This document shows, in pieces, positions 17,762 to 26,718 of a stretch of DNA of 64,000 bases. The notes beneath the pieces were generated by a model. The model was given only the letters and a program-made list of their open reading frames with translations. It searched no databases and was not told the origin of the DNA. Position numbers and translations under genes: made by a program. Each line of letters opens with the position of its first letter. Within the stretch, counting starts at the first letter, position 1. This DNA is from Paracoccus versutus (GTDB lineage Bacteria; Pseudomonadota; Alphaproteobacteria; Rhodobacterales; Rhodobacteraceae), in assembly GCF_000763885.1 (NCBI RefSeq), contig NZ_JRKO01000002.1, forward strand, positions 1 to 64,000, read 5' to 3'.

Positions 17762-17977
17762 ATGGACAAGCAGACGCAGGAACGGATCGAACGGCTGGAG
17801 GAGGCTGCGGCCTATCTGGCGCGCAGTGTCGAGGATCTGTCGGGCATCGTCGCCCGGCAGGAAGCCCAGATCGCGCGGATGGCGCGCCATGTCGGCCTGT
17901 TGATGGAGCGCGAGGCGGAACGCGAGGCCGAGGCGGGGACCGTGCCCCTGGCCGACCAGCGGCCGCCGCATTGGTGA
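17762..17977 (+). CDS. slyX: SlyX family protein
   Basis: This 71-residue protein is mostly one coiled coil (about residues 3-50: RIERLEEAAAYLARSVEDLS) and ends in the PPHW C-terminus typical of SlyX proteins. Their biochemical role is not established. GGAGG lies five bases before the ATG. It is divergent from hisS (48 bp between start codons). A hairpin cluster and a dispersed 3' element follow. Confidence 0.88.
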   Translation: MDKQTQERIERLEEAAAYLARSVEDLSGIVARQEAQIARMARHVGLLMEREAEREAEAGTVPLADQRPPHW

Positions 17978-18020
17978 GGGGGTAAGGGGCGCTGCCCCTC
18001 GCCCCCGTTCCGGGGGCTCA

Positions 18021-18050
18021 CCCCGGAGTATTTGGAGAACAGAGAAATCA
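18021..18050 (+). repeat. Dispersed 3' element, copy 3 (after slyX)
   Basis: CCCCGGAGTATTTGG followed by AGAACAGAGAAATCA, in the sense of slyX. Two GC-rich hairpins (GGGGCGCTGCCCC and GCCCCCGTTCCGGGGGC) lie between the stop codon and the element. Its last three bases are the stop codon of the convergent DUF4177 gene. Confidence 0.8.
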
Positions 18051-18524
18051 GCGGCTGGCCGGGCCCAGGCGCGGGCCCGCGGGGGCCGGGGCTTGCGGTG
18101 CGCTCAGCGGCGGTTCCGCCATGCGCGGGCGCAGGTTCGGCGCGGCCGGGGCCGCGGGTTTCGGCGCCGCCCGCATCGGCTGGCTGAACGGGCCGCGGGC
18201 GGGGGGCTCGGGTTCCGGCTGGGACTCGGCTGGGGCCGGCTGCGGCTGCGGTTGCTGCTGCGTTGCGGCGGTGGGCCGCTCTTCGGCCTGGGCGAGCGGG
18301 CGGCGGAAGACCAGCAGGTTGTGATAGACCGTGGTGCGGCTGGTCAGGCCCGAGCGTTCCTCGGCCGGCAGGGTTTCGGCGCGGACATAGTCCCAGCCGT
18401 CGCGGGCCATCTCGTTCAGGACATCGGCGAGGGTGGCGGCGAAACGCTCGATGCCGCTGCGCGCGCCCCTGGTCTTTTCGCCGCGCGCGGGGGCGGGGAT
18501 GACGGTGTATTCATAGCTGCTCAT
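18048..18524 (-). CDS. DUF4177 domain protein with proline-rich tail
   Basis: In this 158-residue protein the N-terminal half (YEYTVIPAPARGEKTRG through RTTVYHNLLVFRRP, residues 4-76) matches the small DUF4177 fold: beta strand, the helix ERFAATLADVLNEMARDGWDYV, then strands. The second half is a low-complexity Pro/Ala/Gln/Glu tail that is probably disordered. There is no signal peptide or membrane segment. The function is unknown. The stop codon lies inside the dispersed 3' element of the convergent slyX. Confidence 0.82.
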   Translation of the reverse strand: MSSYEYTVIPAPARGEKTRGARSGIERFAATLADVLNEMARDGWDYVRAETLPAEERSGLTSRTTVYHNLLVFRRPLAQAEERPTAATQQQPQPQPAPAESQPEPEPPARGPFSQPMRAAPKPAAPAAPNLRPRMAEPPLSAPQAPAPAGPRLGPASR

Positions 18525-18643
18525 GCATGGGCCTTTCCTTTGCGCCGCAGGTTAGGCGAGATGCGCCGGCAAGGGAAGCGCCGGGCCGCGCGTTGCACGC
18601 GGCCGTGAGGGGCGGGCCGGGGAGGGGCCCGGCCAGCCTGCGC

Positions 18644-19888
18644 CTATCCCAGCTGCACCATGCGGTGCTTCTTCTTGCCGACCGAGACCTTCAGCCCGTC
18701 GCCGATCAGCGCCGCGTCGACCGCCAGCTGCGGGTCGCTGACGGCTTCGTTGTTGAGCCGCAGCCCCCCTTCGGCGATCAGGCGCTTGGCCTCCTTGCCC
18801 GAGGCGGTGATGCCGGTCTGCGCCAGCAGCTGCACCACGGTCAGGCCCGAGGCCAGCGCGTCGGCGCTGACCGTCACCACCTCGAGATCGCCGCCGGCGC
18901 CGCCCTGCTCGAAGACTTCGCGCGCGGTCGCCTCGGCCGAGGCCGCCGTCTCGGCGCCGTGCAGCAGCGTCGTCACCTCATTGGCCAGGATGATCTTGGC
19001 CGCGTTGATCTCGGAGCCCGAAAGCGCGCCGAGGCGGTCGCATTCCTTGACCGGCAGCTCGGTGTAGAGTTTCAGGAACCGGCCCACATCGGCGTCGGTG
19101 GTGTTGCGCCAGAACTGCCAGAATTCGTAGGGCGACAGCATGGCGCCGTTCAGCCAGACCGCGCCGCCGGCCGACTTGCCCATCTTGCGCCCGTCCGAGG
19201 TGGTCAGCAAGGGCGAGGTCAGGCCCCAGATCTCGGCATCCAGCACCCGGCGGGTCAGGTCGATGCCGTTGACGATGTTGCCCCATTGGTCCGAGCCGCC
19301 CATCTGCAGCCGGCAGCCGTAGCGCCGGTAAAGCTCGAGGAAGTCATAGGCCTGCAGGATCATGTAGTTGAATTCGAGGAAGCTCAGCGATTGCTCGCGG
19401 TCGAGCCGCGACTTGACCGATTCGAAGCTCAGCATGCGGTTGACGCTGAAATGCCGGCCGATGTCGCGCAGGAAGTCGAGGTAGTTCAGGCTGTCCAGCC
19501 ATTCGGCATTGTTGAGCATCATCGCATGGCCGTCGCCATAGTCGAGGTAGCGGGCGAAGACCTGCTGCATGCCGTCGATGTTGGACTGGATCGCGTCCGG
19601 GGTCAGCAGCGGGCGTTCCTCGCTGCGGAAGCTGGGATCGCCGACCTTGGTGGTGCCGCCGCCCATCAGCGTGATCGGGCGGTTGCCGGTCTTCTGGAAC
19701 CAGCGCAGCATCATGATGTTCAGAAGGTGCCCGACATGCAGGCTGGCCGCCGTCGCGTCATAGCCGATATATGCCGTCACCGGGCCTTCGATCAGGGCCT
19801 CGTCCAGCGCCTGCATGTCGGTGCAGTCCGCCAGGTAGCCACGCTCGATCATCACGTTCAGGAAATCGGATTTGGCACGGTAGGTCAT
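18644..19888 (-). CDS. tyrS: Tyrosyl-tRNA synthetase
   Basis: This 414-residue class I synthetase charges tRNA(Tyr). The HIGH-like motif is [15 protein letters not shown]. The tyrosine pocket includes [15 protein letters not shown] and [13 protein letters not shown]. The KMSKS-type loop is [17 protein letters not shown]-terminal S4-type RNA-binding domain ([20 protein letters not shown]) is present. The start at 19888 has AAAGGAAAA upstream; the reading frame stays open further but would add an unrelated leader. It is divergent from anmK with 58 bp between the start codons. Confidence 0.97.
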   Translation of the reverse strand: MTYRAKSDFLNVMIERGYLADCTDMQALDEALIEGPVTAYIGYDATAASLHVGHLLNIMMLRWFQKTGNRPITLMGGGTTKVGDPSFRSEERPLLTPDAIQSNIDGMQQVFARYLDYGDGHAMMLNNAEWLDSLNYLDFLRDIGRHFSVNRMLSFESVKSRLDREQSLSFLEFNYMILQAYDFLELYRRYGCRLQMGGSDQWGNIVNGIDLTRRVLDAEIWGLTSPLLTTSDGRKMGKSAGGAVWLNGAMLSPYEFWQFWRNTTDADVGRFLKLYTELPVKECDRLGALSGSEINAAKIILANEVTTLLHGAETAASAEATAREVFEQGGAGGDLEVVTVSADALASGLTVVQLLAQTGITASGKEAKRLIAEGGLRLNNEAVSDPQLAVDAALIGDGLKVSVGKKKHRMVQLG

Positions 19889-19946
19889 GGGCTTTTCCTT
19901 TCGACTGGCGCGGATATACCGGGGGAAGGGCCGAAGGGAAAGCAGG

Positions 19947-21050
19947 ATGATCCAAGCGCTGGGGATGATGTCGGGCACCTCGCTGGACGGGGTGGACGCG
20001 GCGATGATCGAGACCGACGGGACGCGGATCGCCGGTTTCGGCCGCAGCGCCTATCGCGCCTATTCCGGCAACGAATCCGGCCTGCTGCACGCGGCGCTGG
20101 GGCAATGGCCGGGCGGGCCGGACGTGGCGGATGCCGCCGCGCTGTCGGTCGCCGCCCATGCCGCGCTGGCCGAAGGGTTCCCCGATGCGGAACTGGTCGG
20201 CTATCACGGCCAGACGCTGGCGCATGATCCGGGGGCGCGCGGCACGCATCAGGCCGGCGATGGCGCGGCGCTGGCCGCGCAGCTGGGCCGGCCGGTGGTC
20301 TGGGATTTCCGCAGCGAGGACGTGCGGCAAGGCGGTGAGGGGGCGCCGCTTGCGCCCTTCTTCCACTGGGCCTGCGCGGAGTGGGCGATGGGGCGGGGGC
20401 TTTTGCCGCGCGCGCCGGTGGCCTTCCTGAACCTGGGCGGCGTGGGCAACCTGACATGGGTCGATCCCGCCGCCGGGGCGCCCGAGGCGCCGGGGGCCTG
20501 CATCGCCTTCGACACCGGCCCGGCCAATGCGCCCGTGAACGACCTGATGTGCGCCCGGCGCGGGCTGGCGCGGGACGAGGGCGGGCGGCTCGCCTTGCAG
20601 GGCAGGCCGGACGAGGGTGTCGTCGCCCGCTTCCTGGAACATCCGCATTTCGCCCGGCCGCTGCCGAAGTCGCTGGACCGCGACGCTTTCCCCACGCTTG
20701 CGGCCGAGGTGGCGGGGCTTTCGGACGCCGATGCGGCGGCGACGCTGACCCATGCCGCGGCCGCGGCGGTGGCGGCGGGGGTGGCGGCCCTGGAGCGGGC
20801 GCCGGGGCTGGTCCTGGTCTGCGGCGGCGGGCGACACAATGCCGCGATGATGGCGGCGCTGGCGGCGCGGCTGCCGGTCCGCGTCGCGCCGGTCGAGGAG
20901 GTCGGGCTCGATGGCGACATGCTCGAGGCGCAGGCCTTCGGCTGGCTGGCGGTGCGGGTGCTGCGCGGGCTGCCGACCTCGGGGCCGGGAACCACCGGGG
21001 CGCCGGGGCCGGTCTGCGGCGGGCGCATCAGCCATCCGCCGCGGCGCTGA
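19947..21050 (+). CDS. anmK: Anhydro-N-acetylmuramic acid kinase
   Basis: The 367-residue AnmK hydrolyses and phosphorylates 1,6-anhydro-MurNAc to MurNAc-6-phosphate in cell-wall recycling. The family signature [15 protein letters not shown] (residues 6-20), the ATP-binding [10 protein letters not shown], the IAFDTGPAN loop and the C-terminal [11 protein letters not shown] are all present. AGCAGG lies upstream of the ATG. nagZ, which releases the substrate class used here, lies at the far end of the window, so both recycling enzymes are encoded within 45 kb but not together. Confidence 0.95.
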   Translation: MIQALGMMSGTSLDGVDAAMIETDGTRIAGFGRSAYRAYSGNESGLLHAALGQWPGGPDVADAAALSVAAHAALAEGFPDAELVGYHGQTLAHDPGARGTHQAGDGAALAAQLGRPVVWDFRSEDVRQGGEGAPLAPFFHWACAEWAMGRGLLPRAPVAFLNLGGVGNLTWVDPAAGAPEAPGACIAFDTGPANAPVNDLMCARRGLARDEGGRLALQGRPDEGVVARFLEHPHFARPLPKSLDRDAFPTLAAEVAGLSDADAAATLTHAAAAAVAAGVAALERAPGLVLVCGGGRHNAAMMAALAARLPVRVAPVEEVGLDGDMLEAQAFGWLAVRVLRGLPTSGPGTTGAPGPVCGGRISHPPRR

Positions 21051-21071
21051 GGCGGCCTGCGGCCGGGGCGC

Positions 21072-21098
21072 GATCACAGGCGGATTTCCGCCTTGTGA
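21072..21098 (+). terminator. Long hairpin after anmK
   Basis: ATCACAGGCGG (21072-21082) pairs with CCGCCTTGTGAT (21087-21098) with one bulged T and a four-base loop, followed by TGTTT. It lies 21 bases after the anmK stop. The stem is strong but the T-run is weak. Confidence 0.5.
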
Positions 21099-21205
21099 TT
21101 GTTTCGGCGCCATTTCGCGGGAACGATGCGGCGGACGGTGACGTTGGACGGGCATATGACGGCACCCGCCGTCCGTGACAACGACAACCGGAAAGGACAT
21201 CGTCC

Positions 21206-22027
21206 ATGAAACCTCTTGTCATCGCCGCCACCACCCTGGCCCTTGCCGGTTCTGCCTTTGCGCAGACCGAGACCACGCCGCCGGCCGAGATGCCCGCCGA
21301 GCAGGTCGAAGACGCCGCGACCGCGACCGAGCAGGCGGCCGACCAGGCCGAGCAGGCCGCCGATCAGGCGGAACAGGCTGCCGACCAGGCGGCCGAGGAA
21401 ACCGGCGACGCCGCGGCCGACGCCGCCCAGGACGCCGCCGAGGCCGCCGATGCGGCCAGCGATGCCGCCAATGATGCGACCGGCGCCGCCGCCGGCATGG
21501 GCGCCGCCCCCGGCGCGCCTGCGGGCGACGCCGTGCCCGAAGCGGCCGAGGATGCCGCGACCGATGCCGCCGGCGCCGCCGAGGAAGCCGCCGATGCCGC
21601 GGGCGACGCGGCCGATGCCGCCGCGGATGCCTCGGCCGAGGCGCCGGTGACGCCGCCCGACGTCAACCCGCCGGCGATCTCGGAGGCCGAGCCGGGCGTG
21701 CTGTCGAGCTGGCTGACCAGCCGCCGCATCTGGACCACCAACCAGCCCTCGACCACCGAATGGACCGAGCCCGCGCTCGAGGAGCGACCGGCTGAATGGC
21801 AGGACATCGCCAAGGTGAACGACATCGTGCTGGATGATTCGGCCCAGGTCGTCGGCTATGTCGCCGATATCGGCGGCTTCCTGGGCATCGGCGCCAAGAA
21901 GGTGCTGCTGGGCGTGGATGCGATCCACCTGGTGACCATCAGCAACGACACCTTCTTCGCCACCAACTACACCAAGGCCGAGCTGGAGGCCCTGCCGGAT
22001 TTCGACGAGAAGACCGTGCGGAAATAA
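21206..22027 (+). CDS. Exported PRC-barrel protein with Ala/Asp/Glu repeat region
   Basis: This 273-residue protein has a signal peptide (PLVIAATTLALAGSAFA, cut before QTETT). Residues about 25-150 are low-complexity with heptad-like EQAADQA and DAADAA units, strongly acidic and probably an extended helix or disordered stalk. The C-terminal 100 residues form a PRC-barrel (ERPAEWQDIAKVNDIVLDDS, then VGYVADIGGFLGIGAKKVLLGVDAIHL). PRC-barrels bind protein partners or RNA. Here the domain should lie in the periplasm. The Ala-rich repeat may vary in length between strains. Confidence 0.85.
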   Translation: MKPLVIAATTLALAGSAFAQTETTPPAEMPAEQVEDAATATEQAADQAEQAADQAEQAADQAAEETGDAAADAAQDAAEAADAASDAANDATGAAAGMGAAPGAPAGDAVPEAAEDAATDAAGAAEEAADAAGDAADAAADASAEAPVTPPDVNPPAISEAEPGVLSSWLTSRRIWTTNQPSTTEWTEPALEERPAEWQDIAKVNDIVLDDSAQVVGYVADIGGFLGIGAKKVLLGVDAIHLVTISNDTFFATNYTKAELEALPDFDEKTVRK

Positions 22028-22055
22028 GGCTTGCGGCCGTTTTCGGACCAAAGCG

Positions 22056-22086
22056 GGGCGCCTTTCGGGGCGCCCTTGCATTTTTT
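22056..22086 (+). terminator. Intrinsic terminator of the PRC-barrel gene
   Basis: GGGCGCC (22056-22062) pairs with GGCGCCC (22069-22075). CTTGCA and then TTTTTT (22081-22086) follow. It begins 28 bases after the stop codon. Confidence 0.6.
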
Positions 22087-22169
22087 GCACAAGATCGGCC
22101 TTGACGGCATCCGCCGCCATGCGTAAACCCCCTCGCACCCCGGACGGCGATCCGGGGGAAGTGGTCTGC

Positions 22170-22246
22170 GCGGTTGTAGCTCAGTTGGTTAGAGTACCGG
22201 CCTGTCACGCCGGGGGTCGCGGGTTCGAGCCCCGTCAACCGCGCCA
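22170..22246 (+). tRNA. tRNA-Asp (GUC), copy 1
   Basis: A 77-nt cloverleaf with encoded CCA: acceptor GCGGTTG/CAACCGC, discriminator G, D-arm AGCTCAGTTGGTTAGAGT, anticodon arm CCGGC-CTGTCAC-GCCGG with anticodon GTC at 22204-22206, and T-arm GCGGGTTCGAGCCCCGT. It is identical to the second copy 28 bp downstream. Confidence 0.97.
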
Positions 22247-22274
22247 CCACCACCATATATCGCCGAAAAGATGC

Positions 22275-22351
22275 GCGGTTGTAGCTCAGTTGGTTAGAGT
22301 ACCGGCCTGTCACGCCGGGGGTCGCGGGTTCGAGCCCCGTCAACCGCGCCA
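22275..22351 (+). tRNA. tRNA-Asp (GUC), copy 2
   Basis: This is a 77-nt exact duplicate of the preceding tRNA gene, with encoded CCA and anticodon GTC at 22309-22311. Both are probably one transcript ending at the terminator at 22383. Confidence 0.97.
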
Positions 22352-22382
22352 TCTTTCCCCTTCATCCTCCATGGCTTCGCGG

Positions 22383-22404
22383 CCGCGCTTCCGGCGCGGT
22401 TTTT
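22383..22404 (+). terminator. Intrinsic terminator of the tRNA-Asp pair
   Basis: CCGCGC-TTCCG-GCGCGG is followed directly by TTTTT, 31 bases after the second tRNA. Confidence 0.8.
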
Positions 22405-22405
22405 C

Positions 22406-22430
22406 GGGTATTTGGGGAACGAAGAAGCCG
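22406..22430 (+). repeat. Dispersed 3' element, copy 4 (after tRNA-Asp)
   Basis: GGGTATTTGGGGAACGAAGAAGCCG begins two bases after the terminator T-run. This is the only copy behind RNA genes. Confidence 0.8.
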
Positions 22431-22518
22431 GCCGGCGGTCGCGCCCGGCAGCGGCGCAAGGGGCTTTTCAAGCCGCCTCAATTCCCTATGCTGGCCCCCA
22501 ATCACGACGGAGGACGCC

Positions 22519-22983
22519 ATGGCACGCGGAATAGATTACGGCGGAATGATGCACCGGGCCATGCAGCGGCTGATCGCGGATGTGCTGCAAACGGTGGCCA
22601 CCGAGGGGCTGCCGGGCGAGCATCATTTCTTCATCACCTTCGACACCCGCGATTCGCAGGTGCAGATGGCCGACTGGCTGCGCGAGCGCTATCCCGACGA
22701 GATGACCATCGTCATCCAGCATTGGTTCGAGGATCTCTCGGTCACGCCCGAGGGCTTTCACATCACGCTGAATTTCGGCAATTCGCCCGAGCCGCTCTAT
22801 ATCCCCTTCGACGCGCTGCGCACCTTCGTGGACCCTTCGGTCGAGTTCGGCCTGCGTTTCGAGAACCACGAAGAGGAAGAGGACGAGCCCGAAGAGGAAG
22901 AACCGCCCGTGGCCGAGGCGCCGGGCGAGGAGGGCGCGAAGGGCGGCGCCGAGGTGGTCAGCCTGGACAAATGGCGCAAGTGA
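22519..22983 (+). CDS. sspB: ClpXP adaptor SspB (alphaproteobacterial type)
   Basis: The 154-residue SspB delivers ssrA-tagged and other substrates to ClpXP. The substrate-binding core spans about residues 1-115 (HHFFITFDTRDSQVQMADWL, then PLYIPFDALRTFVDPSVEFGL). A strongly acidic linker (EEEEDEPEEEEPP) follows. The C-terminal ClpX-tethering motif is AEVVSLDKWRK. GGAGGA precedes the ATG. It lies just upstream of fumC, 92 bp apart. Confidence 0.94.
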   Translation: MARGIDYGGMMHRAMQRLIADVLQTVATEGLPGEHHFFITFDTRDSQVQMADWLRERYPDEMTIVIQHWFEDLSVTPEGFHITLNFGNSPEPLYIPFDALRTFVDPSVEFGLRFENHEEEEDEPEEEEPPVAEAPGEEGAKGGAEVVSLDKWRK

Positions 22984-22988
22984 GGCGC

Positions 22989-22997
22989 TGTTAGCGC
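22989..22997 (+). promoter_or_regulatory. GTTAGCGC half-site upstream of fumC
   Basis: TGTTAGCGC lies 78 bp before the fumC ATG. The opposite half-site is degenerate (ATGGC). It shares the octamer with sites upstream of fbaB and glpX. Confidence 0.35.
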
Positions 22998-23075
22998 ATG
23001 GCATACCACGGCATGCCGATTGCCAATCCGCGCCATCGGGCCTAGAACCCTCGCAACACCGTGAGGGAGCATGCC

Positions 23076-24473
23076 ATGACCAAGACCACCCGCACCGAGA
23101 CCGACAGCTTCGGCCCGCTGGAGGTGCCCGCCGACAAGTATTGGGGCGCCCAGACCCAGCGCTCGATCCAGAACTTCCCGATCGGCTGGGAACGCCAGCC
23201 GGTGCCGATCATCCGCGCGCTGGGGGCGATCAAGCAGGCCGCGGCCGAGGTGAACATGGCCAGCGGCAAGCTGGACCCGGCCATCGGCAAGGCCATGGTG
23301 CAGGCGGCCGCGGAAGTGGTGGCGGGCAAGTTCGACGACAACTTCCCGCTGGTGGTCTGGCAGACCGGCTCGGGCACGCAGTCGAACATGAACGCCAACG
23401 AGGTGATCTCGAACCGCGCCATCGAGATCCTGGGCGGCGAGATGGGCTCGAAGAAGCCGGTCCATCCGAACGACCACGTGAACATGGGCCAGTCGTCGAA
23501 CGACACCTTCCCGACCGCCATGCATGTCGCCATCGCCATGCAGGCGCGCGACGTGCTGCTGCCGGGGTTGGAAAAGCTGCACAAGGCGCTGGTCGCGAAG
23601 TCCGGGGAATTCAAGGACATCATCAAGATCGGCCGCACCCATACCCAGGATGCGACGCCCCTGACCCTGGGCCAGGAATTCGGCGGCTATGCGCATCAGG
23701 TCCAGAAGGGCATCGAGCGGGTGAAGCTGGCCCTGGGCGACATCCACGAGCTGGCGCAGGGCGGCACCGCCGTCGGCACCGGGCTGAACACGAAAAAGGG
23801 CTGGGACACGGCCATCGCCGCCAAGATCGCCGAGATCACCGGCCTGCCCTTTGTCACCGCGCCGAACAAGTTCGAGGCGCTGGCCGCGCATGACGCGATG
23901 GTGTTCTTCTCGGGCGCGCTGAAGACCGTGGCCGCCTCTCTGTTCAAGATCGCCAACGACATGCGGCTGCTGGGCTCGGGTCCGCGCTCGGGCCTGGGCG
24001 AGCTGATCCTGCCCGAGAACGAGCCGGGCTCGTCGATCATGCCCGGCAAGGTCAACCCGACCCAGGCCGAGGCGCTGACCATGGTCTGCGCCCATGTCAT
24101 GGGCAATGACGCCGCCATCGGCTTCGCCGGTTCGCAGGGCCATTTCGAGCTGAACGTCTACAACCCGATGATGAGCTACAACGTGCTGCAATCCATGCAG
24201 CTTCTGGGCGATGCGGCGGGTTCGTTCACCGACAACATGGTCGTGGGCACCGAGGCGAACATCCCCCGCATCGAGAAGCTGATGAAGGAATCGCTGATGC
24301 TGGTGACGGCGCTGGCGCCGACCATCGGCTATGACAATGCGACCAAGGTGGCCAAGACCGCGCACAAGAACGGCACCACGCTGCGCGAGGAGGCGATCGC
24401 GCTCGGCTTCGTCGACGGCGAGACCTTCGACCGCATCGTGCGGCCCGAGCAGATGATCGGCCCGGAAGACTGA
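23076..24473 (+). CDS. fumC: Class II fumarate hydratase
   Basis: This 465-residue homotetrameric, iron-independent fumarase interconverts fumarate and malate in the TCA cycle. It has [18 protein letters not shown], the [15 protein letters not shown] region, and the superfamily signature [15 protein letters not shown] (around residues 320-335). GAGGGAG lies six bases before the ATG; a GTG at 23061 is a less likely start. Two small genes (DUF4169 and an RHH protein) follow closely. Confidence 0.97.
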   Translation: MTKTTRTETDSFGPLEVPADKYWGAQTQRSIQNFPIGWERQPVPIIRALGAIKQAAAEVNMASGKLDPAIGKAMVQAAAEVVAGKFDDNFPLVVWQTGSGTQSNMNANEVISNRAIEILGGEMGSKKPVHPNDHVNMGQSSNDTFPTAMHVAIAMQARDVLLPGLEKLHKALVAKSGEFKDIIKIGRTHTQDATPLTLGQEFGGYAHQVQKGIERVKLALGDIHELAQGGTAVGTGLNTKKGWDTAIAAKIAEITGLPFVTAPNKFEALAAHDAMVFFSGALKTVAASLFKIANDMRLLGSGPRSGLGELILPENEPGSSIMPGKVNPTQAEALTMVCAHVMGNDAAIGFAGSQGHFELNVYNPMMSYNVLQSMQLLGDAAGSFTDNMVVGTEANIPRIEKLMKESLMLVTALAPTIGYDNATKVAKTAHKNGTTLREEAIALGFVDGETFDRIVRPEQMIGPED

Positions 24474-24475
24474 TC

Positions 24476-24682
24476 TTGGCCGGGTCCGGTTCAGGCAGGG
24501 TCGTGAACCTGCGGGCGGCGCGCAAATCCGCCGCCCGCGATTCCGCCCGCAGGCAGGGCGACGAGAATGCGGCGAAATTCGGCCGCAGCAAGGTCCAGAA
24601 GCTGGCCGAGCAGGACGCCGCCGCGCGCGCCGCCCGGCACCTGGACCAGCATCGCAAGGGGCCGGAGCAAGGCGATGAGTGA
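24476..24682 (+). CDS. DUF4169 family protein
   Basis: This small basic protein (68 residues if the TTG at 24476 starts it) has the DUF4169 pattern VVNLRAARKSAARD, then NAAKFGRSKVQ, then HLDQHRK. The start is uncertain because family members usually begin two or three residues before VVNL, so the GTG at about 24503 is an alternative. It begins directly after fumC and overlaps the next gene by 8 bases. The function is unknown; it is charged and helical. Confidence 0.8.
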   Translation: MAGSGSGRVVNLRAARKSAARDSARRQGDENAAKFGRSKVQKLAEQDAAARAARHLDQHRKGPEQGDE

Positions 24683-24923
24683 CCTGCCGCCGCTGCCGCC
24701 GATGTCCGCGCCGGTGAAGCGCTCGATCACCATCGGCGGGCATCGCACCTCGGTCAGCCTGGAGGATGCCTTCTGGCGCGAGCTGCGCGGCATGGCCCGC
24801 GCCGGCGGCCGCACCACCGCCGCGCTGATCGCCCAGATCGACGCCGCCCGCCCGCCCGAGGTGGGGCTGGCCACCGCCCTGCGGCTTTACGTGCTGGCCG
24901 AGATCGTCAAGAATCGGGCGTAA
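24675..24923 (+). CDS. Ribbon-helix-helix domain protein
   Basis: This 82-residue protein has the ribbon-helix-helix core: strand KRSITIGGHRTSVSL (about residues 14-28), helix EDAFWRELRGMARAGG, then RTTAALIAQIDAAR. It is probably a dimeric DNA-binding protein. Unlike toxin-linked RHH antitoxins there is no toxin next to it; it is coupled to the DUF4169 gene behind fumC. The target is unknown and could be its own operon. Confidence 0.82.
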   Translation: MSDLPPLPPMSAPVKRSITIGGHRTSVSLEDAFWRELRGMARAGGRTTAALIAQIDAARPPEVGLATALRLYVLAEIVKNRA

Positions 24924-24940
24924 TGCTTGCGGCCTGCGCC

Positions 24941-24969
24941 TTGGCTGACTAAAAGCCGCTGCACATATC
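24941..24969 (+). promoter_or_regulatory. Candidate sigma-70-type promoter of yebC
   Basis: TTGGCT (24941-24946), a 17-bp spacer, CATATC (24964-24969), 20 bp before the yebC ATG, so a short leader would result. Confidence 0.3.
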
Positions 24970-24988
24970 CAAATTTCCGGGAAATACC

Positions 24989-25729
24989 ATGGCAGGCCAT
25001 TCCAAATGGGCCAATATCCAGCATCGCAAGGGCAAGCAGGACAAGCTGCGCTCGAAGCTGTTTTCGAAACTGGCCAAAGAAATCACCGTCGCCGCCAAGA
25101 TGGGCGACCCTGACCCCGACAAGAACCCGCGGCTGCGCCTTGCGGTGAAGGAAGCCAAGTCGAACTCGATGCCGAAGGACGTGATCGACCGCGCCATCAA
25201 GAAGTCGCAGGGCGGCGATGCCGAGAGCTATGACGAGATCCGCTACGAGGGCTATGGCCCCAACGGCATCGCCATCATCGTCGAGGCGATGACCGACAAC
25301 CGCAACCGCACCGCGTCGAACGTGCGCAGCTATTTCACCAAATATGGCGGCGACCTGGGCCAGACCGGCTCGGTCAGCTTCATGTTCGACCGCAAGGGCG
25401 AGATCCTGTATCCGGCCGGCGCGGGCGATGCCGACACGGTGATGCTGGCCGCGATCGAGGCCGGGGCCGAGGATGTCGAAAGCGACGAGGACGGGCACTG
25501 GATCTATACCTCGGACACCGACCTGGCCGAGGTCTCGAATGCGCTGGAGGCTTCCCTGGGCGAATCCGAGCATGCCAAGCTGATCTGGAAGCCGCAGGCG
25601 CCGACCGAGATCGACCTGGAAACCGCGCAGAAGCTGATGAAGCTGATCGACGCGCTGGAAGAGGACGACGACGTGCAGAACGTCACCGGGAATTTCGACA
25701 TTCCCGAGGATGTGGCGGCGCAGCTTTGA
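24989..25729 (+). CDS. yebC: YebC/PmpR (TACO1) family protein
   Basis: This 246-residue protein begins with the family hallmark [17 protein letters not shown] (residues 2-18). YebC-like proteins were long listed as transcription regulators. Recent work on the family points to a ribosome-associated role relieving stalls at proline-rich sequences. The acidic domain 2 ([19 protein letters not shown]) and domain 3 are complete. It is a single gene, followed 16 bp later by a dispersed 3' element. Confidence 0.95.
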   Translation: MAGHSKWANIQHRKGKQDKLRSKLFSKLAKEITVAAKMGDPDPDKNPRLRLAVKEAKSNSMPKDVIDRAIKKSQGGDAESYDEIRYEGYGPNGIAIIVEAMTDNRNRTASNVRSYFTKYGGDLGQTGSVSFMFDRKGEILYPAGAGDADTVMLAAIEAGAEDVESDEDGHWIYTSDTDLAEVSNALEASLGESEHAKLIWKPQAPTEIDLETAQKLMKLIDALEEDDDVQNVTGNFDIPEDVAAQL

Positions 25730-25744
25730 ATTTCCGCCTCCGGC

Positions 25745-25772
25745 GGGGGTATTTGGGGAACAGAGAAATCAG
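25745..25772 (+). repeat. Dispersed 3' element, copy 5 (after yebC)
   Basis: GGGGGTATTTGGGGAACAGAGAAATCAG, with a small hairpin (CCGCC-TCC-GGCGG) immediately before it. Its 3' end reaches into the convergent LysR gene's last codons. Confidence 0.8.
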
Positions 25773-26635
25773 GGTCGCAGTTCTGCTGCGGCCCTTTTCC
25801 TTATGGCGGCGGTCAGCGGGGCGAGGGCGGGCGCCATGGCGCGCTGCACATGCCAGTAGAGCGCCACGTCCAGGGCCAGGTCGGGGAGCAGCGGTTGCAG
25901 CCGGCCGTCGCGCAGCGCCGGGGCGGCCATGGCCTCGGGGACCATGCCCCAGCCGAGGCCGAGCTCGATGGCGCGGGCAAAGGGTTCCGAGGCCGGGATC
26001 AGGTGGCCCGCCAGGTGCAGCGGCCCGCCTATGGCCCTGTGCGCCCAGCGTGATTGCAGCGCGTCCTTGGCGTTGAAGATGACGGCGGGGGCGGCGCGCA
26101 GCGTGGCCTCGGTCACGCCGTCGGGGAAGTGCCGGGCGCGGAAATCGGGGGTGGCCAGCGCCAGGTAGCGCATGGCGCCCAAGGGCAGCGCGTCGCAGCC
26201 CGGCACCGGGTCGGGGTCGGAGCTGATCGCCGCCGAGACCTGGCCCTGGCGCAGCCAGTCGCCGGCATGGTCCTGGTCGTCCAGCACCAGGTCGTAGAGC
26301 GCCGGCAGTGCCGCCATCACCGGCAGGAACCAGGTCGCCAGGCTGTCGGCATTGACCGCGAGCCGCAGCACCGCCGGTCCGGGCGGGCGCAGGCTGGCGG
26401 CGAGCGTGGTTTCCAGCAGCCGCACCTGGTCCAGATGCTGCATCAGCCGCAGCCCGGTTTCGGTGCCGCGGGCCGGCGGGCCGCGATGGACCAGCACCTG
26501 GCCCACCCGCTCTTCCAGCCCCTTGATGCGCTGCGACACTGCCGAGGGGGTGACGCCGAGCGCTGCCGCCGCCGCCTCGAAGCTGCCGCGGCGGATGATC
26601 TCGGCCAGCACGGCCAGGGCGGCATAGTCGAGCAT
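25769..26635 (-). CDS. argP: ArgP/LysG-like LysR-type regulator
   Basis: This 288-residue LysR regulator has an N-terminal winged helix (LDYAALAVLAEIIRRGSFEA, then LGVTPSAVSQRIKGLEERVG, residues 2-45) and a C-terminal effector domain. The sequence style and the divergent lysE-type exporter (84 bp between start codons) identify it as the lysine/arginine-sensing activator of that exporter. The ATG at 26635 gives the normal LysR N-terminus; an upstream start would add 20 atypical residues. Confidence 0.88.
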   Translation of the reverse strand: MLDYAALAVLAEIIRRGSFEAAAAALGVTPSAVSQRIKGLEERVGQVLVHRGPPARGTETGLRLMQHLDQVRLLETTLAASLRPPGPAVLRLAVNADSLATWFLPVMAALPALYDLVLDDQDHAGDWLRQGQVSAAISSDPDPVPGCDALPLGAMRYLALATPDFRARHFPDGVTEATLRAAPAVIFNAKDALQSRWAHRAIGGPLHLAGHLIPASEPFARAIELGLGWGMVPEAMAAPALRDGRLQPLLPDLALDVALYWHVQRAMAPALAPLTAAIRKRAAAELRP

Positions 26636-26718
26636 TAAGGCAACCTTAACCAGCGTAACGATTTTGAATTTGCCTGAAGTGACGGGCCAGGGCAAGACGG
26701 CGGGCGAAGGAGAGCCGC

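Noticed and set aside
21939-22352. A minus-strand open frame with a repeated RLTGLEPATPGVTGRYSNQL segment
   Set aside because: The repeat is the reverse translation of the two tRNA-Asp genes; such frames are often mis-annotated as proteins.
24476-24923. Toxin-antitoxin pair (DUF4169 protein plus RHH protein)
   Set aside because: The order and the RHH domain suggested it, but DUF4169 has no toxin features and the pair looks like a familiar neighbour of fumC in this order.
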